A stretch of DNA of 64,000 nucleotides from Parachryseolinea silvisoli (GTDB lineage: Bacteria > Bacteroidota > Bacteroidia > Cytophagales > Cyclobacteriaceae), in assembly GCF_021190955.1 (NCBI RefSeq), contig NZ_JAIOAO010000002.1, positions 1,178,001 to 1,242,000 of the forward strand. Reading direction: 5' to 3'. Position numbers and translations under genes: made by a program. Positions within the stretch are counted from its first letter, which is position 1. The number at the start of each line of letters is the position of its first letter. Below the pieces are notes generated by a model that saw only the letters and a program-made list of their open reading frames with translations, was not told where the DNA came from and did no database searches. Of the stretch, positions 1-8,201 are shown piece after piece.

Positions 1-1226
1 AGGTAGCCCGACACATCCGAGACGTTTTCCACAGGGTAGAAGTCCAGCAGCGAGCCCGCATCAACACGTCCCTTGAAATGGCAGATGACCTCGGGATCGT
101 TAAAGTTCTGGAGCACGAAGTCAGCAACAAAAGACTCGTGATTAAGCTTGCCTTGAACGTTCTTCAATATCAGCACGGCCTTCGACAGGTCCGTAATGTC
201 ACCGCTGGCAAACGAGCCCTCCAGGGTAGCCTCTTCAATGCGTGACTTATACTCCGGGTGATAGATGGTGGCGTTGTCAAATCCGAACTTCACCGAAAAC
301 GCAGGACTTTTACGACGGCTGATCACGCCCTTTAATGTTGAAGAGAAATATACATCGCCTTTGCTCTGATACTTCTCCAGTCCATGCGTGGCCGACTCGG
401 GCAACAAGGATACAATAGTTTGAATGTCGGTATCCTGGCCGTCTACCGTCAGGTCTATTATGTTGTCATCCTGCCAGCCGTAGCTGCCGCGAACGGCAAA
501 GGAGGATTTCTTCAGTTTCAAGGTAGAAGGGTTGATAGTGAGCAGTCGGTTCTGATCGTCGTAGGCCAGGTCACTGTCGATTGTAAAGTTCTTTCCCGCG
601 AGGTAGGCGGAGCCACCAATGTCGAGTGTTTCCGTGATTAGCTGGCCGTGTGCTTTAATGTGATAGACATTCTGCACGGAATGAATAGACGCATCCAGCG
701 CATCGCTGGTGAACGTCATGTTCTTGTGGTCGTGCAGATCGACATAGTGAAATCGCGTCTTCTTCAGGGCTACGTGGCTCAGCTCAAAGGTTACTCCGCC
801 GCCCCCTGTTCCATTGTCGCTTTCGGTGGCTTTAAAAATGGTATAGTTGTTTTGACCCTTGGCGTCTATGCGCAAGTTCGTTTCGCTGTTGTGGATCTGT
901 ACCCCGCGAATAGTATACTTGCCGCGCCAGAGCTCCAGGGGGTGTAACTGAAATGCAAGGGTGGAGGCTGTTAATAGTGGGTATTGCCCCGGATGGCTAT
1001 CCTCGACATACACATCGCGGAGCACGATCGAGATTTGTGGGAACTTCTCAAACACCGAGACATCCATCTGGCCGATCTTGACCGGCGTCTGCAGGTTCTT
1101 GTTCGCCTCCTCGATGAACTGACGAATGATCTTGTCTTTAAACAGGAACACCGATGCCGTGAGGGAAAGTAAAAGCACGACAAGGGTCAGGACGAGATAA
1201 AAAAATATTTTCCGGACTGTCTTCAA
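1..1226 (-). CDS. AsmA-like envelope protein, 3' end outside window
   Basis: The frame is open from the window edge for about 408 codons and begins with one hydrophobic segment (residues about 6-28), then a long beta-rich region that repeatedly alternates polar and hydrophobic residues. The N-terminal TM anchor, the early KIGQMDVSVFEKFP segment and the overall texture are typical of AsmA/DUF748-type proteins, which sit in the periplasm anchored to the inner membrane and are linked to lipid transport or outer-membrane assembly. There is no ATG near the N-terminus. An in-frame TGA lies about 39 bases upstream, so the start must be a TTG; the one at 1224-1226 places the membrane anchor correctly. 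A second TTG lies 33 bases further upstream. The family call is by texture and is moderately sure; the C-terminus cannot be seen. Confidence 0.72.
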   Translation of the reverse strand, partial: MKTVRKIFFYLVLTLVVLLLSLTASVFLFKDKIIRQFIEEANKNLQTPVKIGQMDVSVFEKFPQISIVLRDVYVEDSHPGQYPLLTASTLAFQLHPLELWRGKYTIRGVQIHNSETNLRIDAKGQNNYTIFKATESDNGTGGGGVTFELSHVALKKTRFHYVDLHDHKNMTFTSDALDASIHSVQNVYHIKAHGQLITETLDIGGSAYLAGKNFTIDSDLAYDDQNRLLTINPSTLKLKKSSFAVRGSYGWQDDNIIDLTVDGQDTDIQTIVSLLPESATHGLEKYQSKGDVYFSSTLKGVISRRKSPAFSVKFGFDNATIYHPEYKSRIEEATLEGSFASGDITDLSKAVLILKNVQGKLNHESFVADFVLQNFNDPEVICHFKGRVDAGSLLDFYPVENVSDVSGY

Positions 1227-1333
1227 AAGCTTAAAAAATGGTTTGCCAAAAATACAAGGCAAAATTCAAACCACAGAAAGACAGGCGGATAGAAAGCTGT
1301 AAAGTCAGTCCGGCGGACCCTACAGGGGCATCA

Positions 1334-1873
1334 CTACTCACTCAGGGAAATCTTCTCAGGAATGAGGATAGCAGCCGGGAAATAGCGTTTTACGGCTGTA
1401 TAGTCCTGCTGGGCCTCCATGCGGCTATAATATTTGCCCACCTTCACACGAAAAATGGGTTCGGTGAACTGCACCTCGGATTCCAGTCTGGGGAGGGAAG
1501 TCGTCAATTGTTTTTTTGCGTTCAGCGCCTCTTCCCGACGTCCGGAGTACACTTGAATGGTAAACCCGTCAATGTAGCGACGGTTCAGGTTGGTCCGGTC
1601 GATGCTGTCCAGCACCGTGTCCAGCTGCCTGTTCACGGAAAATCGCGCCTCCGTATAGGGCTGGGTCTTGCGGTCTTCCGGAGCTCCGGTGGTGGGAGGG
1701 GCTGTGGTAATAACGGGGGTGGTAGTAGTCGACTCAACCTTTGGGCGCCATACGGAAAGGTCTTCCGTATACTTGCTCACTTGTGAGGTACTGCTGGTTG
1801 TTTTTTGAGTGGTCTTGCACCCTGCCAGTAGCAGGATGCAAGACGTATAGATCATTCCTTTTGACAGGTGCAT
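1334..1873 (-). CDS. SPOR-domain lipoprotein
   Basis: A 179-residue lipoprotein with lipobox LLAGC (Cys19), a Thr/Ser/Pro-rich linker, and a C-terminal SPOR-like domain (about residues 100-178; GFTIQVYSG, then alternating helices and strands). SPOR domains bind denuded peptidoglycan glycan strands, so a periplasmic cell-wall role is expected. The ATG at 1873 lies one base after the secA stop, so the gene is almost certainly cotranscribed with secA. A TTG at 1882 would give a slightly longer form overlapping secA, and an ATG at 1855 a shorter one. I chose 1873 because it gives a normal lipoprotein signal. Confidence 0.8.
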   Translation of the reverse strand: MHLSKGMIYTSCILLLAGCKTTQKTTSSTSQVSKYTEDLSVWRPKVESTTTTPVITTAPPTTGAPEDRKTQPYTEARFSVNRQLDTVLDSIDRTNLNRRYIDGFTIQVYSGRREEALNAKKQLTTSLPRLESEVQFTEPIFRVKVGKYYSRMEAQQDYTAVKRYFPAAILIPEKISLSE

Positions 1874-1874
1874 G

Positions 1875-4800
1875 CTATTCAATTATGATACAGCGGTTGT
1901 TGGCGATGTCTTCTTCTACTTTCTTATACTTCACGTCGCGCAGTACGCGGCCGTCCGGGTATTGAACGCTCACCTTGTCGTTACGGTTGGCTACCTTGTC
2001 TGACTTGATGGGCATTACCTTCTCCTGCGGTCTTTCGTAGGGAGCCTGGGCGCGGCCATTGCCGCCATCGCGCGTCTCGCCGTTGCCACCACCGCTCAGC
2101 AGTGAACGGGACTCTTCCTTCTGCTCGCTCAGGCGTACTTTGCTGCGTTGTATACGGGCTTCCTGTACCTGCTGCTCCTGCTCTTGTGTTGGGAAGTCAG
2201 CTTTTGACAGGAAAGCAATTGTGTCTTCGTTTACCTTGGCCACAAACCGTTTGAACAGGTCAAACCCCGAGAACTTATAGATCAGGAGCGGGTCCTTTTG
2301 CTCGTATACAGCATTCTGTACCGATTGCTTCAGGTCGTCCATCTCACGCAAGTGCTCTTTCCATTGCTGGTCGATGATGCTCAGCGTAATGACCTTTTCC
2401 ATCGCCTTGATAAACTCGCCGTTGTTGGAGGTAATGCATTTGTTCAGGTTGGCCACGACGCCAATCTGCTTCTGACCATCGGTGACCTGAACCATCACGT
2501 TTTCAATGGTGGCGCCGCGCTCGCGGTGCAGCTGCGTGAAGCCCGGCAGGGCGCGCTCAGCCATCAGCTTGTTCTTATTATGATAACGCTCGAGGGCCTT
2601 ATGGTACAGGTCGTCGCCGAGTTGCGCCTCGGTCATCTTGTTAAAGGCCTCTTCGGTTATGTCGTAGTCGAGACCGAACGTGCTCAAGGCACTCAGGCGC
2701 AGGCTTTCGTAGTCCGCGCCGTTCTTGGCATTGATTACCATGTCCTCCGACGTATCGTTCAGCATCGTCAGGATATCCAGCTCCAGACGCTCGCCAAACA
2801 AGGCGTTGCGGCGGCGCTTGTAGATAACCTCGCGCTGCGAGTTCATGACGTTATCGTATTCCAGCAGGCGCTTACGCGTGCCGAAGTTGTTCTCTTCTAC
2901 TTTCTTCTGTGCGCGTTCGATGGAGCTTGTCACCATCGAATGTTGAATGACTTCACCCTCTTTGAGGCCCAGTTTGTCCATGATGCGGGCAATACGCTCC
3001 GGCATGAACAGACGCATCAGGTTGTCTTCCAGCGACACATAAAACTGCGATGTGCCGGGATCACCCTGACGACCCGAGCGACCGCGCAGCTGGCGGTCTA
3101 CACGACGCGACTCGTGACGTTCCGTACCGATAATGGCCAGGCCACCCGCGGCGCGGGATTCCGGCGTAAGCTTAATGTCGGTACCACGACCAGCCATGTT
3201 GGTAGCGATTGTTACAGTACCCGGCTTACCAGCCTCTGCTACAATCTCTGCTTCGCGTTGGTGCTGCTTGGCGTTCAATACCTGGTGCTTGATCTTGCGC
3301 ATCTGCAACAGGCGGCTGACAACTTCCGAAATTTCGACAGACGTTGTACCGACCAGCACCGGGCGTCCTTCGTTGGTCAGCTTGACGATATCATCAATCA
3401 CCGCGTTGAACTTCTCCCGCATGGTTTTATATACCATGTCGTCGTAATCTTTCCGTACTGCCTGTTTGTTGGTAGGGATTACGACTACGTCCAGTTTATA
3501 GATATCCCACAGCTCGCCGGCTTCCGTTTCGGCTGTACCGGTCATACCGGCCAGCTTGTGATACATACGGAAGTAGTTCTGCAGGGTGATGGTCGCGTAG
3601 GTCTGGGTGGCGTCTTCCACCTTCACGTTTTCCTTCGCCTCGATCGCCTGGTGCAGGCCGTCGGAGTAACGACGACCGTCGAGTACACGACCAGTTTGCT
3701 CGTCTACGATCTTTACTTTTCCATCTACCAGGATGTATTCGGTATCTTTTTCAAACAGCGTATAAGCCTTTAGCAGCTGATTCACACTGTGAATGCGTTG
3801 TGTCTTGGTTTGATAGTCGCGGATGAGCTCCTCTTTGCGTTGGAGGCGTGTTGCATCGTCCAGGCCGGCTTCTTTTTCAAGCTTTGAAAGCTCGGTGCCG
3901 ATTTCCGGCAGGATGAAGAATTTTGGATCTTCCCCTTCGCCCGTGATCAGGTCGATACCTTTTTCTGTCAGCTCCACGCTGTTGTCTTTTTCGTCGATGA
4001 CGAAATACAGCGGAGCGTCGGCCTCCGGCATGTTGCGCTTGTTGTCCTGGAGGTAGTAGTTCTCCGTCTTTTGCAGAATGGCTTTGTTACCCGACTCGCT
4101 CAGGAACTTGATCAGTGGCTTGTGCTTCGGCATGGCGCGATGCGCGCGGAACAGCGGCAGGCCGCCGTCCTTTTCATTGCCTTCGGTTATAAGCTTGCGG
4201 GCGGTGTTGAGGTATTCGTTTATCAGCTTCTTCTGGGCTTCTACCAGCTTAAAGATGCGGGGCTTGAGGTCGTAGAATTCGTGCTCGTCGCCGCGGGGCA
4301 CGGGGCCGGAGATAATGAGGGGCGTACGGGCTTCGTCGATCAGTACAGAGTCCACCTCGTCCACCATGGCATAGTGGTGCTTGCGTTGTACGAGGTCTTC
4401 CGGCTCGCGCGCCATGTTGTCGCGTAGGTAGTCGAAGCCAAATTCGTTGTTGGTGCCATAGGTGATGTCGGCACGGTATGCGTTGCGGCGGGCGCTGGAG
4501 TTGGGCTCGTGTTTGTCGATACAATCTATGCTGATGCCGTGGAACTGGAAGATCGGCGCCATCCACTCGCTGTCGCGGGTGGCCAGGTAGTTGTTTACGG
4601 TAACGATGTGCACGCCGCGTTTGGCCAGGGCGTTCAGGAAGGCCGGCAGGGTAGCCACCAGGGTTTTACCTTCACCCGTAGCCATCTCGGCGATCTTGCC
4701 TTCGTGCAGTACGATACCACCGATGATCTGTACGTCGTAGTGTACCATCTCCCACTTCTGCAGCGTGCCTGCGGCAATCCACTGGTTGGCCCAGCGGGCT

Positions 4801-5255
4801 TTGTCGCCGTCGATCTGGATATGCTCACGGCCGGCGGAAAATTGTATATCGAAATCCTGGGCGGTAACTTCCAGGTAGTCGTTCTCCTTGAAGCGGCGTG
4901 CGGTCTCGCGTACAATGGCAAACGCTTTCGGGAGCACTTTCATCAATACTTTTTCGAGGTCCTTGTTCCGCGTAAGCTCCAGCTCGTCGATCTGCATAAA
5001 GATGGCCTCCTTGTCCTGGATCTCCAGGTCAGGGTTGTCGGCGATCCTTTGGTGCAACGCCGCCAGCTGATTGTCGATGCTCTGCAGCTCCTGGTTGATG
5101 AAGTTCTGGATATTCTTCGTTTCGGCCCGTAAAGCGTCGTTGCTAAGCGATTTCAGCTTCTCACCTTCCTGTTGGGTTTGCTCCACCAACGGCATGATGC
5201 GCTTGATGTCTTTCTCTGACTTGGTTCCGAAGATCTTGGCAATGAATTTCAGCAT
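1875..5255 (-). CDS. secA: Preprotein translocase ATPase SecA
   Basis: SecA is the motor that pushes unfolded preproteins through SecYEG. The 1126-residue product has Walker A MATGEGKT (191-198), Walker B DEVD (299-302), and helicase-2 motifs TNMAGRGTD (685-693) and RQLRGRSGRQGDPG (721-734). It is longer than the E. coli protein (about 900): there is an extended insertion between about residues 320 and 490, in the region of the preprotein cross-linking domain, and a long charged C-terminal tail. The tail ends NNRCIIIE and lacks the zinc-binding Cys cluster of E. coli SecA. Both traits are usual in Bacteroidota. The start at 5255 (MLKFIAKIFG) was chosen over an upstream in-frame start at 5318 because the extra 21 residues look untranslated. 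Confidence 0.97.
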   Translation of the reverse strand: MLKFIAKIFGTKSEKDIKRIMPLVEQTQQEGEKLKSLSNDALRAETKNIQNFINQELQSIDNQLAALHQRIADNPDLEIQDKEAIFMQIDELELTRNKDLEKVLMKVLPKAFAIVRETARRFKENDYLEVTAQDFDIQFSAGREHIQIDGDKARWANQWIAAGTLQKWEMVHYDVQIIGGIVLHEGKIAEMATGEGKTLVATLPAFLNALAKRGVHIVTVNNYLATRDSEWMAPIFQFHGISIDCIDKHEPNSSARRNAYRADITYGTNNEFGFDYLRDNMAREPEDLVQRKHHYAMVDEVDSVLIDEARTPLIISGPVPRGDEHEFYDLKPRIFKLVEAQKKLINEYLNTARKLITEGNEKDGGLPLFRAHRAMPKHKPLIKFLSESGNKAILQKTENYYLQDNKRNMPEADAPLYFVIDEKDNSVELTEKGIDLITGEGEDPKFFILPEIGTELSKLEKEAGLDDATRLQRKEELIRDYQTKTQRIHSVNQLLKAYTLFEKDTEYILVDGKVKIVDEQTGRVLDGRRYSDGLHQAIEAKENVKVEDATQTYATITLQNYFRMYHKLAGMTGTAETEAGELWDIYKLDVVVIPTNKQAVRKDYDDMVYKTMREKFNAVIDDIVKLTNEGRPVLVGTTSVEISEVVSRLLQMRKIKHQVLNAKQHQREAEIVAEAGKPGTVTIATNMAGRGTDIKLTPESRAAGGLAIIGTERHESRRVDRQLRGRSGRQGDPGTSQFYVSLEDNLMRLFMPERIARIMDKLGLKEGEVIQHSMVTSSIERAQKKVEENNFGTRKRLLEYDNVMNSQREVIYKRRRNALFGERLELDILTMLNDTSEDMVINAKNGADYESLRLSALSTFGLDYDITEEAFNKMTEAQLGDDLYHKALERYHNKNKLMAERALPGFTQLHRERGATIENVMVQVTDGQKQIGVVANLNKCITSNNGEFIKAMEKVITLSIIDQQWKEHLREMDDLKQSVQNAVYEQKDPLLIYKFSGFDLFKRFVAKVNEDTIAFLSKADFPTQEQEQQVQEARIQRSKVRLSEQKEESRSLLSGGGNGETRDGGNGRAQAPYERPQEKVMPIKSDKVANRNDKVSVQYPDGRVLRDVKYKKVEEDIANNRCIIIE

Positions 5256-5569
5256 ATAATGGTCGTTATACTTTCGCCGCGCTGCGCCTACCGTTGTTCG
5301 CCCAGGGTAGCGTGTCACGGCTAAACCGGTGGGTAGAAAAAACGGATGACAAAGAGCGATCAGCCCTGTTTAGGGGGCTTAAAGTTAAATTGTTTTTTGA
5401 GATTTCAGGGGGAGCAATAACAGTTCCAACGCTTCTTTAAAGATCATTTTGGCAGGAAAGACAAGAAAAGAATCCGAAACATGCCAAGGGGACCGGCATG
5501 TCGACGCCGAGGTTCCTACACTCGGACAGTTTTTGGGGAAATGGGAAATTATGTCAGCTTTTGAAGGCG
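5256..5569. other. Intergenic region upstream of secA, downstream of dapF
   Basis: 314 bases with no convincing gene. It should hold the secA promoter on the minus strand, but I find no clear TTG/TAnnTTTG pair. Near the dapF end lie two short inverted repeats: CATGCC/GGCATG (5480-5500) and CCGAG/CTCGG (5507-5525). The first is followed on the minus strand by a moderately T-rich run, so it could end dapF transcription. Confidence 0.4.
5480..5525 (-). terminator. Possible dapF terminator, two adjacent hairpins
   Basis: Two inverted repeats side by side: CATGCC with GGCATG around a 9-base loop, and CCGAG with CTCGG around a 9-base loop. They lie 45-90 bases past the dapF stop. The T-tract is interrupted, so termination is only plausible. 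Confidence 0.35.
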
Positions 5570-6343
5570 CTAGACTTCTACGTCGCCTTCAAAGACACAC
5601 TGCGCAGGGCCGATGAGATAGACATTCGTAAAGCTACCATCGCCTGTCCGGGTAAACTCTACCGACAGCTCGCCGCCCAGGGCCTTGATTGCGACAGGTG
5701 AGGAATAACCCTCCAGCGCTGCGGCCAGTGCCGCCGCTGTAATGCCGGTACCACACGACAGTGTTTCGTCTTCAACACCGCGTTCATACGTGCGGACAAA
5801 AAGCGTGTTGTTTGGCAACCGTTGTACAAAGTTGACGTTCGTGCCGCCCGGTTTGAACGCGTCGCTGTAGCGGATCTTCCGTCCTTCTTCTACCACGGGG
5901 TAAGCCTTCACGTCGTCTACGAAGCGTACGTAGTGCGGTGAGCCGGTGTGAATAAAGTAGTCGTCGCCGTGCCGGGTGTGGCTGGCCACGTCGCCCATGC
6001 GCAGACGGATAATGCCCGTCGGCAAGAGCTCGGCGTCGTGGGGGCCGTCGTAGGCCTGAAAGGTAGCCGCCTTGTCAAGCAGACCGAGTTGCGCGGCCAT
6101 GTGTACCGCGGCGCGGCTGCCATTGCCGCAGAGGCTCTGCGAGCCGTCGCTATTATAGTATTCCAGGTGAAAGTGCAGGGAAGGGTGTTTTTCGATCAGC
6201 ATCAGCCCATCCGCCCCTACGCCAAACTTCCGGTGGCACAGGCGTGCAATCTGCTCCTGGGTAAGTTGCAGGCTGCCGGCGCGGTTGTCCACTACCACAA
6301 AATCGTTTCCAGTTGCCTGGTATTTATAAAAATGAAGTCTCAT
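5570..6343 (-). CDS. dapF: Diaminopimelate epimerase
   Basis: DapF converts LL- to meso-diaminopimelate, the step before lysine and a peptidoglycan precursor. The 257-residue protein has both catalytic cysteines in their family contexts: Cys72 in SLCGNGSRAA and Cys197 in LSCGTGITAA, plus the N-terminal ATGNDFVV motif. Length is normal for the family. The start ATG lies 22 bases after the small DUF4834 gene, so the two are probably cotranscribed. Confidence 0.96.
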   Translation of the reverse strand: MRLHFYKYQATGNDFVVVDNRAGSLQLTQEQIARLCHRKFGVGADGLMLIEKHPSLHFHLEYYNSDGSQSLCGNGSRAAVHMAAQLGLLDKAATFQAYDGPHDAELLPTGIIRLRMGDVASHTRHGDDYFIHTGSPHYVRFVDDVKAYPVVEEGRKIRYSDAFKPGGTNVNFVQRLPNNTLFVRTYERGVEDETLSCGTGITAAALAAALEGYSSPVAIKALGGELSVEFTRTGDGSFTNVYLIGPAQCVFEGDVEV

Positions 6344-6365
6344 GAATGCCTCCCCGAAAATGGGA

Positions 6366-6563
6366 TTATTTGATCTCCTCGTAGTCTACGTAGTCGCCGC
6401 CTTTTACGCCGCGTTTCTTCGTTTTTTTGTACGAATCGGCGTCTTTTTGCTGGTTTTTGTAATTCTTCAGTTGCTGCGCAGCTGCGCCGGCCCGGAAGAA
6501 GAATGAGCCTATTTTGTAGAAAACGTACGAAATGATGCCAATTATTAAAAGGAATCGAAACAT
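6366..6563 (-). CDS. Small membrane protein, DUF4834-like
   Basis: A 65-residue protein with one N-terminal membrane helix (residues about 3-23) followed by a lysine-rich cytoplasmic tail. Size and layout match the DUF4834 family of Bacteroidota, whose function is unknown. It is the first gene of a two-gene unit with dapF, behind a recognisable TTG/TACCTTTA promoter. Confidence 0.75.
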   Translation of the reverse strand: MFRFLLIIGIISYVFYKIGSFFFRAGAAAQQLKNYKNQQKDADSYKKTKKRGVKGGDYVDYEEIK

Positions 6564-6593
6564 AGCTGCTGTTATTAAAGCTTAACAGAAACG

Positions 6594-6624
6594 TAAAGGT
6601 AGAGGTTCGCCGCCAAATCCCCAA
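6594..6624 (-). promoter_or_regulatory. Candidate Bacteroidota promoter for DUF4834-dapF
   Basis: Reading the minus strand: TTG (6624-6622), 20 bases, then TACCTTTA (6601-6594), close to the Bacteroidota -33 TTTG / -7 TAnnTTTG pattern. The -7 box ends 30 bases before the DUF4834 ATG, a sensible leader length. Confidence 0.45.
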
Positions 6625-6844
6625 CCGTCGGAAAATTGCGACTGGTGCGCACACGGGCGTCCTTTTCCTGTCAAACGTCTCGCCTACGGTGACGAATTCC
6701 AGTCATTATTTAGTTTAATAGGTATACCGGAAAAATTAGGTTTTTCTCCATTTCCTACATGGGTATGCACGTTCGGAGTTCTCTTATAATTGATAGTGTA
6801 GACCATACGTTATTCGCACCCACATTAAAACCTAAAAATTATAT

Positions 6845-8056
6845 ATGTTATTATCCCTGAAGAAATTCTCCGTTAGTTGTCGGGTACTTTTTGTACTATG
6901 CCTGGCTGTACTGGCAGCAAGCTGTAGCGACGACGACGCTGATCCTGCCGTTGTAAAAAGCAGCGCTAAGGCAATCACCTCCTTCAAGTTTGCTACCCCG
7001 GCAGCAACAGGTACTATCACTGAAAGCGACAAGAAGATCGCTGTAACAGTACCCGCAGGTACAAACGTTACTGAACTCGTGCCGACGATCGCTGTTTCTG
7101 AGAAAGCAACGATTGATCCGACCACGGGTGTGAAGCAGAACTTCACAAACGCTGTTACCTATACCGTAACAGCTGAAGACGGATCTACTCAAAAGTATGT
7201 CGTTACTGTAACAGTAGGAACAGATGACGAGGGGCCTGGTGAAGATGATATTACGGTAACGGGTATTTCGTCAGTAGAGGTGGCCAAGGGAGCAGAGTTC
7301 TATGTCACAGGCACAAACTTCGCTGTATTTACGGACAGCGAGATTGCTCTCACCAACATTGATTCCAAAGAGAAGTTCACCATTGGCGCTAACGAAAATT
7401 CGACGACGACGCGTCTGTACTTTACGATGCCTTTTATCATCGAGGTGGGTGAGTATGCGATTACTGTAACGAGCAAAAATCAGTCTGTTACGCTGGACGT
7501 TACACTGACAGTGAAGATTCCGGCTCCGGCAATCTCCGGAATTAGCACCGAAGAAGTTAATCAGGGTGGCAGTGTGACCATCACGGGTATAAACTTTTCA
7601 GAAACCGGCAACCTGATAAAACTGGTAGACGATGGCGGTATCCGTTACGGAATGGAAATTCTAAACGAATCAGCGAATTCGATCCAATTCACAGCGGAAG
7701 TACCCAACTATGGTTCCTATACCATATTGATTATCACGGCAGATGGCCTGGAAGTTGAATCGGTATTTTCAATTTACGTAGGCAATCGCCCACGCGTTAC
7801 GTCGATCAACAAGTTAACCTTTGCCAGAGGCGAGCAGATCGTCATAACAGGTGAAAACCTGAAAGCAGAGGGCACCTCGGGCATATTCTACTTCTGGCCT
7901 GAAGTGGGCAATGGCTTCCAGAGGATTGTTACGGTGAAAGCCGACGGCACGGAAATGACCTATGTGATTCCTAACGACTTCACTCCCGGCAACTACGAAA
8001 TGGAAGTACAGGTAGACTTCGAGATGATCGAGAAGTTTGATATTGTAATACAATAA
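6845..8056 (+). CDS. IPT/TIG-repeat lipoprotein with DUF5018-like N-terminal domain
   Basis: A 403-residue lipoprotein (lipobox LAASC, Cys27). Residues about 35-125 resemble DUF5018 (KAITSFKFATPAATGTI, then TYTVTAEDGSTQKYVVTVTV). After a short acidic linker come three immunoglobulin-like IPT/TIG repeats at about 135-225, 226-318 and 319-403, each opening with an I-S-V-or-T motif and a GxxVTITGxNF-like strand. Such proteins are usually surface-exposed glycan-binding or structural lipoproteins in Bacteroidota. No catalytic domain and no SusCD pair sits beside it, so the ligand is unknown. The gene stands alone, with a terminator just after it. Confidence 0.82.
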   Translation: MLLSLKKFSVSCRVLFVLCLAVLAASCSDDDADPAVVKSSAKAITSFKFATPAATGTITESDKKIAVTVPAGTNVTELVPTIAVSEKATIDPTTGVKQNFTNAVTYTVTAEDGSTQKYVVTVTVGTDDEGPGEDDITVTGISSVEVAKGAEFYVTGTNFAVFTDSEIALTNIDSKEKFTIGANENSTTTRLYFTMPFIIEVGEYAITVTSKNQSVTLDVTLTVKIPAPAISGISTEEVNQGGSVTITGINFSETGNLIKLVDDGGIRYGMEILNESANSIQFTAEVPNYGSYTILIITADGLEVESVFSIYVGNRPRVTSINKLTFARGEQIVITGENLKAEGTSGIFYFWPEVGNGFQRIVTVKADGTEMTYVIPNDFTPGNYEMEVQVDFEMIEKFDIVIQ

Positions 8057-8079
8057 CGAAAAGAAGTTAAAATCATAAA

Positions 8080-8114
8080 AACAGGCTGCTCTCATCGGGC
8101 GGCCTGTTCTTTTA
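8080..8114 (+). terminator. Rho-independent terminator after the IPT/TIG lipoprotein gene
   Basis: Perfect 7-bp stem AACAGGC (8080-8086) with GCCTGTT (8102-8108), followed by CTTTT. It lies 24 bases past the stop codon. Confidence 0.75.
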
Positions 8115-8144
8115 TATCCATGCACAGGGTAGCCATTGCCATCA

Positions 8145-8178
8145 AAAACAAAGAAGGCGTCCTGGTGGGCGCCTTCTT
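8145..8178 (-). terminator. carB terminator
   Basis: Perfect 9-bp stem AAGAAGGCG (8151-8159) with CGCCTTCTT (8170-8178). On the minus strand it is followed by TGTTTTTG, which fits termination of carB, whose stop lies 24 bases away. Confidence 0.8.
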
Positions 8179-8201
8179 GCTGTAGATCAATATGGTCAGA
8201 T

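Noticed and set aside
2298-3773. Long plus-strand open frame (491 codons) opposite secA
   Set aside because: It is an antisense shadow of secA with no domain or signal, and its amino-acid use is unlike a real protein.
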